Origin: Druceiella hillmani
Lineage: Eukaryota; Arthropoda; Insecta; Lepidoptera; Hepialidae
Assembly (NCBI GenBank): GCA_039881145.1
Contig: JAYKKI010000088.1
Span: 3,224,501-3,288,500, forward strand
Direction: 5' to 3'
DNA: 64,000 bases
Below are positions 57,427-64,000 of this stretch, in pieces. Under the pieces are notes generated by a model that was not told the origin of the DNA, ran no database searches, and saw only the letters and a list, made by a program, of their open reading frames with translations. A program made the translations under genes and the position numbers. Position 1 is the first letter of the stretch, and every line of letters begins with the position of its first letter.

Positions 57427-58040
57427 TCTGACAAGTACGAGTAGAGCTCGGACTATGCGGGTTCCGTACACATTTAGGCATTTGTAAACATTTAAGGGTA
57501 CATAGTATTTCTATTAAACTATTTACAAATCTTAATTTCTCACAACATAAATATACTGTGTCATATCTTTCACAGGCTTAAAAACTTGGTTCATATTTAA
57601 AAAATTATAAGGTCTAAGATAATCGCTATAGTCTTTCTGTATAATATTATCAATGAAATTTTTGATTAAGCAATTAAGGAGGAAGGATTCTCTATCTTTG
57701 CATATTTTTTGATTATTTTTATTAATATAAAATTTTATGTAAAAAAAAAATGTTTATAATCCTCATAACTTCTTTAAAATTTTCCCGAAGCGACACATAA
57801 CATTTAAAAAAAAAATATATATAGAGTACCTTATTTAATTAAACCTTACGTAAACATGTTAAAAAATTAGCTACTGAAAAGTATATGGAGTAATAAGCTG
57901 TGTAATATATCCAAATTTCAACTTTCTATGCCGCATTATTTCTGAGAAAATCGGCTATGACAGACGGATAGACAAATCACACACAAAAAAACACGTAAGT
58001 GATCTTGTAAGGGTTCATTTTGATGTATGGAACCCTAAAA
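57427..58040. mobile_element. GTTCC-type element, near full length
   Basis: Starts 'acaagtacgagtagagctcg' and 'gcgggttccgtac', ends 'ctatgacagacggatagaca', 'acgtaagtgatcttgtaagg' and 'gtatggaaccctaaaa'. The ends are weakly inverted (gggttccgtac / gtatggaaccct). About 615 bp, non-coding. It serves as reference for the many partial copies in this window. Confidence 0.65.
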
Positions 58041-58685
58041 TAAGAAAAATTAAATATTGATCTATTTTATATACTCCCTTTTTTAATACATTCTATTCAG
58101 AATAATGTGACGAATCACATCTACAATGAAATTTATTGAAGAAACAGCCTGTTATCACTTTACGAAACGTCAGCTGATGTTATCAGTGATATTTAATTTT
58201 TAAAAAATATTTTTTTTTGTAATTTTTAAAGTTTAATTTTTCTGGAAGTAGTATAATTTGAGGTAATAAATATTAAAAGTGATTATATGATAAAAATTGA
58301 TTTTTTTAAATTTTGAACTTTGAAGACGATAATATTGAAAACAGTCAGGTTTGTGCACATTCTGAATGATGAGAACTGTTAGCCCTGTGACAAAATGTCC
58401 TAAGGCAAAATACACCTGTACATTGAGAATGGTTTCACTATCTTATATACGGTTTTGGATTCAGAAAGATCAGTAGCAAAGACCTATACAATTTTCATAT
58501 TCCTAGAAATTGCTCAAAATTTCGTAAATATACCTTCTTTTTCACCACTAAATTATGAACAGATTTAGCCCAGCATCTGAAATTTGCCGAATATACGTTT
58601 TAAGATCATTTAAAAAAATCATAGCTCTCCTAACCTCGATCACGATGATTGAAACATATCAATAAATTTATTGCCTAATCTTGAC
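58041..58685. other. AT-rich, nothing recognised
   Basis: A 60-codon minus-strand frame (58233-58415) is unsupported. Confidence 0.4.
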
Positions 58686-58689
58686 TTAT

Positions 58690-59110
58690 GACCTTGTAAT
58701 TTTAAGTACATAAGACCAAAGCGGAGAAGGGGGAATTCCCTTTTCCGCAGCCCTATTATATAGAATTCTAAATTTTCTAAAGGTAGACCAAATATTTCTT
58801 AAGATACTCGTATTGACGTTCAAAAATTTCTATTGTCCTTGACTTACTTATAAAAATACTTAGAAATTTGGAATTTGGCAGGAATTCAGATTCACATAAA
58901 GGAAACAAAAAATAACCGCTATGTAGCGAAATTGAAGACAAATGTTTGCCATTTTTTTGGTAATTTTTCTCCACACATAATTTATTTACAATTTATAATT
59001 TAAAAAGAAAACTAAAACTTGTAAACTTAAAGATTTAGTAATAAGATGAATATGTAGAGAAACTTAAAAAGATATTAATTATGTTAATACAAACTTTATC
59101 ACCAAAATTT
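58690..59110 (+). repeat. Diverged dispersed repeat, copy 1 (partner 60650-61090)
   Basis: Shares with 60650-61090 the order 'atatttcttaagata..cgtattgac', 'gacttacttataaaaa / agaaa', 'cataaaggaaacaaaaaata', 'aaaactaaaacttgtaaac' and 'cctttatcaccaa' type text. Confidence 0.6.
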
Positions 59111-59567
59111 CCTTGACCTGTAGTTTTCGAGGTAGTTATAGATCAGCGATATTTCCGTTTTTTTGTATGCTGTACCTCTGTTCATACCCTATTTACTTCG
59201 TGTCTATTATTTTCCTTAACGTTTTTTCATAACGATGCTTTAAAATAAAGTAAATACTTTGTTATTCATTGATAATTTGTTTGTAAATGTTTTATTACAA
59301 ATTAATTTAAAATATCGCCGTAAGAAGCATATATTCACAAAATTTTATAGGTCTGAAACTGTAGAAACTCTAAAGCTATGTCAGAATAGTCATGATTAAA
59401 TTACCAGGGTCATTTGTTTCACAATGCAGCTCAAACAAAGACAAGCAAATAATAGAGTCAAATGTTATAGTAGGCTTGCAGTCATGATAAATACAAAATA
59501 AAACGGAATAAGCTAGATAAAAATGAAATAAACTAAAATAGAATTAAATTATATTTTATCAATTTAT
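59111..59567. other. AT-rich, nothing recognised
   Basis: No array, transposon piece or splice-bounded frame. Confidence 0.4.
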
Positions 59568-59569
59568 CG

Positions 59570-60025
59570 ATGTACTACTGCACACTATCTTTAATTTAAG
59601 CGAGATGTACAACTGCACAATGTCTTTAACTTAAGCGAGATGTACAACTGCACACTATCTTTAACTTAAGCGAGATGTACAACTGCACACTATCTTTAAC
59701 TTAAGCGAGATGTACCACTGCACACTATCTTTAACTTAAGCGAGATGTACAACTGCGCACTATCTTTAACTTAAGCGAGATGTGCAACTGCACACTATTT
59801 TTAACTTAAGCGAGATGTACAACTGCACACTATCTTTAACTTAAGCGAGATGTACAACTGCACACTATCTTTAACTTAAGCGAGATGTACAACTGCACAC
59901 TATCTTTAACTTAAGCGAGATGTAAAACTGCACACTATCTTTAACTTAAACGAGATGTATAACTGCACACTATCTTTAACTTAAGCGAGATGTACGTACA
60001 ACTGCACACTATTTTTAACTTAAAC
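59570..60025. repeat. Tandem array, 35-bp unit, about thirteen copies
   Basis: 'gcgagatgtacaactgcaca' with 'ctatctttaacttaa' repeats every 35 bp (59641, 59676 and on) with very few substitutions. One unit has a 4-bp 'gtac' insertion near 59993. High uniformity suggests recent expansion. Confidence 0.97.
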
Positions 60026-60199
60026 CATCTTAAGAAGTCATGTCGCTTTTATATACAAATGTATTATCCAAATATTTCGAATATTTATTTCGTTATTTAA
60101 ATAATCAGTTACATAGTTTATATGTAAATATTCTTTAAGTCAATTAATGTACAAATTCCATAACGACTACATTCTGATTCATGTTTTTATTTATTTCAG

Positions 60200-60299
60200 A
60201 AAACAACTCGAATGTGAAAAAATGACCTCCAACCAACAGCATCAAACGCCAATTTGGATACCGGCATCGCCACTCGATATAACGGCGTTATTTAACTGA
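60200..60299 (+). CDS. Possible terminal coding exon
   Basis: Plus strand: TTTTTATTTATTTCAG| opens one base plus 32 codons to TGA (60297-60299): K-Q-L-E-C-E-K-M-T-S-N-Q-Q-H-Q-T-P-I-W-I and then P-A-S-P-L-D-I-T-A-L-F-N. CpG-containing codons (ACG, CCG, TCG, GCG) and balanced composition set it apart from random frames. The incoming phase would be 2. Alternatively the ATG at 60222 starts a 25-codon small frame in an untranslated exon. No upstream exon in this window fits the phase. Product unknown; no near polyadenylation signal, the first clear AATAAA being near 60903. Confidence 0.35.
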
Positions 60300-60480
60300 A
60301 CCAAGGTCAAACATTCGTCGGATGCATGTCGAAATCTGAGTCCATTATCGCTATATACGTATAAACGTCTTTACCTTCGCGCCGTTCCAAATCACGGTTG
60401 GGTAACCAACTACGATGGAGAACCGTATCCAACTTTTGGCTATTTCATTTCGTTCTCATGAAACCGTGGTTTAAATGTTA
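60300..60480. promoter_or_regulatory. GC-richer single-copy block
   Basis: Continues the balanced composition of the preceding exon candidate, with a palindromic 'gttgggtaaccaac' near 60398. It could be 3' UTR of that exon or regulatory DNA. Confidence 0.25.
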
Positions 60481-60649
60481 AAATACTATCCATATAAATA
60501 CACGAGAGTTTATCAGTAAAATTCGGTAAAAAGGGGCGACGTACTGACCGTGTGTTATTTTTCACGAACCGTTTCGAGCTTTTTTGATCCGCCTATAACT
60601 TAAAATATGTTTGACCATAGAGCTTTTTGGAACCATTTGGAGCTTTCAA

Positions 60650-61090
60650 AATCTATTTGACCTTCAAACTTGTAATTTTGGTTATCTATTAAGCTCCTAT
60701 AACCTCCTCATACAATTGCATAAGATCTTAAATTTTAAGAACGTAATCATATATTTCTTAAGATATTGACATCTAAAATAGCCACTCGTCAATAAGCTGA
60801 ACCACTTCCAGTTGACTTAGAAACTTAAAATTTAGCTTGAAGTTAAATCTTTGAACATACGTAAAGGAAAAAAAAATGGTCGATTGCGTACCGGAATTTA
60901 AAATAAAATTATACCATTCTTTTTTCCGGCTAGTTTTCACAAACGTGTCATATGTTTATTAGTTATAATATAAAAAAAAACTAAAACTTGCAACATTAAA
61001 GGTTAAGAAAGAAGCAAGCATAAATGTAAATTTTTAAGGAGCTTTAATAAAACTTGATTTCAGATTTCAATCCTTTACCGGCGAGGCCAA
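60650..61090 (+). repeat. Diverged dispersed repeat, copy 2
   Basis: Partner of 58690-59110, in the same orientation. It also contains 'atggtcgattgcgtaccgga'. Confidence 0.6.
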
Positions 61091-61389
61091 CAAACAATTG
61101 TTCTTATTACCGAACTTGGTGAGGTTTTTTTTGTCCAATTATGGTGAAGCCAGAAGAAAAAATACGTATTTAGCAAACCTGCCAAATCTCTTAATATCGG
61201 TACCGATATTAGTACATATTTTATCAATACCGTGATTCCATAATTGCGGTATTAAACCCACGTTGAGAGGAATAAAATAAGAGGTTTTTTTCGTAATTAA
61301 AACAGTTTTTAATTATATCAATTACAAATTATTAATAAAACAATTTATTAAATATTTAAACTATTTCAAACAAAAAACCTGTCAAGCAC

Positions 61390-61580
61390 GATTAAAACAT
61401 GCACTACCAGGTTTCAGTATTACCAGGTTTCAGTATTTAGAAACTTATAAAATTTGAAGGGTACCTAAAATTTTTATTAAACCATTTAGAAATATTAATT
61501 TTTCGCAATATATGGTATCTGTATCTTTCATAGGCGTAAAGCTTGGGGCATTCTTTAAAATTTTTTTTAATTAATAATAC
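61390..61580 (+). repeat. GTTCC-type repeat, partial copy
   Basis: 'ttgaagggtacctaaaattt' with 'attaaaccatttagaaatat' and 'tctttcataggcgtaaagct' aligns with 54380-54500 and 57480-57590. Confidence 0.6.
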
Positions 61581-61599
61581 ACCGTGATACAAGTATTGC

Positions 61600-61686
61600 G
61601 ATGGTCCATACGATACTATTATTAAAATCCCTTGACAACAATTCGGGACCCCGTTATTGCGGGATCCCGGGATTCTGGTATTGAAA
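61600..61686. other. GC-rich hairpin patch
   Basis: 'cgggaccccgttattgcggg' and 'atcccgggattctgg' form a hairpin. 'attgcggtattaaacc' upstream (about 61240) is similar, so this may be the end of an unidentified DNA transposon. Confidence 0.4.
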
Positions 61687-61689
61687 GCC

Positions 61690-63125
61690 AAAATAATTAG
61701 ATATTTGTTTCGTATCTACAATTATAATGCCTTCATCTTCAACTTATTTTCATTAATAATACATTAAAATAATGTAATATATATTTACTCGCGAAACCTT
61801 TATATTATACAAATCCGAATCGGCCACCAATTGTACTCTCCTATATTATTGAACAGCCGGTTTCGTATCTGCAATTATAATGCCTTCATAGATCAATTAT
61901 TTTCATTAATAATACATTAATACGAGTATAATGTAATCTATGTTTACTCGCGAAACCTTTATATTATACAGATCCGAATCGGCCACCAATTGTACTCTCC
62001 TATATTATTGAACAGCCGGTTTCGTATCTGCAATTATAATGCCTTCATAGATCAATTATTTTCATTAATAATACATTAATACGAGTATAATGTAATCTAT
62101 GTTTACTCGCGAAACCTTTATATTATACAGATCCGAATCGGCCACCAATTGTACTCTCCTATAATATTGAACAGCCGGTTTCGTATCTGCAATTATAATG
62201 CATTCATAGATCAATTATTTTCATTAATAATACATTAATACGAGTATAATGTAATCTATGTTTACTCGCGAAACCTTTATATTATACAGATCCGAATCGG
62301 CCACCAATTGTACTCTCCTATAATATTGAACAGCCGGTTTCGTATCTGCAATTATAATGCCTTCATAGATCAATTATTTTCATTAATAATACATTAATAC
62401 GAGTATAATGTAATCTATGTTTACTCGCGAAACCTTTATATTATACAGATCCGAATCGGCAACCAATTGTACTCTCCTATAATATTGAACAGCCGGTTTC
62501 GTATCTGCAATTATAATGCCTTCATAGATCAATTATTTTCATTAATAATACATTAATACGAGTATAATGTAATCTATGTTTACTCGCGAAACCTTTATAT
62601 TATACAGATCCGAATCGGCAACCAATTGTACTCTCCTATATTATTGAACAGCCGGTTTCGTATCTGCAATTATAATGCCTTCATAGATCAATTATTTTCA
62701 TTAATAATACATTAATACGAGTATAATGTAATCTATGTTTACTCGCGAAACCTTTATATTATACAGATCCGAATCGGCAACCAATTGTACTCTCCTATAT
62801 TATTGAACAGCCGGTTTCGTATCTGCAATTATAATGCCTTCATAGATCAATTATTTTCATTAATAATACATTAATACGAGTATAATGTAATCTATGTTTA
62901 CTCGCGAAACCCTTATATTATACAGATCCGAATCGGCAACCAATTGTATTCTCCAGTATTATTTAACAGTCTGTTTCGTATCTGCAATTATAAGGCCTTC
63001 ATAGAACAACTTATTTCCATTAATAATACATTGAAATAATGTAATCTATGTTTATTCGCGAAACCTTTATATTATACAGATCCGAATCGGCAACCAATTG
63101 TACTCTTCTGTATAATTTAACAGCC
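61690..63125. repeat. Satellite-like array, 159-bp unit, nine copies
   Basis: 'gaacagccggtttcgtatct' starts at 61851, 62010, 62169 and then every 159 bp. The seven central units are almost identical, while the outer units (61690-61850 and 62960-63125) are clearly diverged and shorter. Each unit holds 'tttactcgcgaaaccttta' and 'cagatccgaatcgg.aacc'. This core-homogeneous, edge-diverged pattern is that of an array maintained by unequal exchange. Confidence 0.97.
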
Positions 63126-64000
63126 TGTAGCTACATACTGTGATCCCGATCAGATATGGCAAACGCCATAAAATGGTTGATGTTGGATTTGATGCTATTG
63201 ACAAAATTTTATTACAGAGTAAATGTTACACCTCTGTTTGTACAATTTTTCTTAAGCAAGGAAGTCGGTATTTCAATAATCGGATGTAGAAATTTTATAA
63301 GTTATGAGCTAATAAATAACGTACCGCCAGGGACAGAAGAAACTTCATGACAATGGTATATGATATGACAGTGCTAGATAGTGGTGGGAGGAATTTTCAT
63401 CAATATTTTTTAAAATTAAATACTGTGGTTTTAAGTAAAATTTAAATAATTAAAAAGAACTGTCTTGAGAACCTCGTCAGCGATATTGTAAATGTTTTCA
63501 AACTTTTCTGGCGAAAAACAGTTTTCGAGATTTTTGAAAGATTTTTGGGTATTCCCCTAAAAAAATTCATTAAAAAATATATTAAATATTTAGAAACACG
63601 CATTTCAATGCAATATAATACTTTTTTCTCTCTCATTTCTCAAAAATGTCTCCTGAAAAGTGACTTCATTTTTGTCGTAAATGGGCCAATACTTTTTACA
63701 GTTATGCCAAATTATAACTCTCTGTGTCAAATGTTATCCGAGAAAAATGCCCGTTACAACAGATATCATTGGAAAAATATAAAAAACTTGTTTTTTTTTA
63801 AGAAATGGCTACAGATTTCAGTCAGGCCAGCTATATATTTACGTGGAAGTTGAACCTAAATTGCTAACCCTGACTTAGCATTTGTTCTTGTACAGTGGGA
63901 GTACGCTGTGCAAGTTACGCAATGGTAGTCTGGACTAAAATTCCATGTTATAATTAAAACCCTTAAATTAGGCGTGTTAGTGGAAAATATTCCTCTACTT
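63126..64000. other. AT-rich, no supported gene
   Basis: Frames of 64 codons (63156, plus, ATG start, directly after the satellite), 64 codons (63442, minus) and 102 codons (63545, plus, non-ATG start) are present. None has splice support, coding-like composition or a recognisable motif. Confidence 0.4.

Noticed and set aside
59570..60025. Regular 35-bp repeat resembling a CRISPR array
   Set aside because: Units are contiguous with no unique spacers, and the genome is eukaryotic.
63545..63853. 102-codon plus-strand frame
   Set aside because: Starts at a non-ATG codon, AT-driven composition, no acceptor or donor, no recognisable domain.

Overview
The window looks like intergenic or intronic DNA from an insect, most likely a moth or butterfly (Lepidoptera). 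It is strongly AT-rich and has no long open reading frame. It carries repeat signatures that I associate from memory with Lepidoptera: short interspersed repeats whose ends read gggttccgtac / gtatggaacccta, repeat tails like 'cgggttagtagtttttacg...caaacaaac', decayed Jockey-like and RTE-like LINE pieces, and non-autonomous Helitrons ending in a hairpin plus CTAG. The species call is inference. Nothing prokaryotic, viral or CRISPR-like is present.

Protein-coding content is slight and no gene is complete. The best exon is 28788-29055 (minus): a 3' splice site, about 190 nt of 5' UTR without any ATG, an ATG, a 25-residue secretory signal peptide, and a phase-1 5' splice site. Weaker candidates on the minus strand are 5924-6001 (26 residues from a well-placed ATG to GTAAGT), 4118-4131 (MSRA plus donor) and 1555-1660 (open exon ending CAG|GTAAGT). 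The 1555-1660 exon has an acceptor whose phase matches the signal-peptide exon, so one minus-strand gene with a ~27 kb intron, continuing left of the window, is possible. On the plus strand there are a possible terminal exon (60200-60299), a possible internal exon (52810-53048) and a 47-nt candidate start exon (50581-50627).

Most of the window is repetitive. From left to right: an 88-bp array, a foldback element, a 99-bp array, a 46-bp array with a 184-bp higher-order period, a Jockey-like endonuclease relic and an RTE-like reverse transcriptase relic (8.5-10.1 kb), a 42-bp array, a quieter block at 10.5-15.5 kb with duplicated TATA modules, a three-copy dispersed repeat (15.5-18.6 kb), the first Helitron (22.6 kb), a ~187-bp array (23.9-24.7 kb), a SINE-like piece (26.1 kb), the signal-peptide exon (28.8 kb), two LINE relics (29.3 and 30.4 kb), 166-bp and 34-bp arrays, a second foldback element next to a LINE 3' end (36.6-37.3 kb), a 0.9-kb inverted-repeat element (39.4-40.4 kb), a 250-bp array, a foldback-derived 72-bp array (42.8-43.9 kb), 122-bp and 130-bp arrays, two more Helitrons (47.1 and 51.0 kb), a ~187-bp array (52.2-52.8 kb), 52-bp and 35-bp arrays, and a nine-copy 159-bp satellite (61.7-63.1 kb).

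I did not find a new multi-gene system. The points most worth following are the three intact Helitrons, the foldback family that seeded its own tandem array, the very high number of unrelated tandem arrays, the duplicated GGCCCC/TATATAAA modules, and the linked candidate exons of a secreted or membrane protein.
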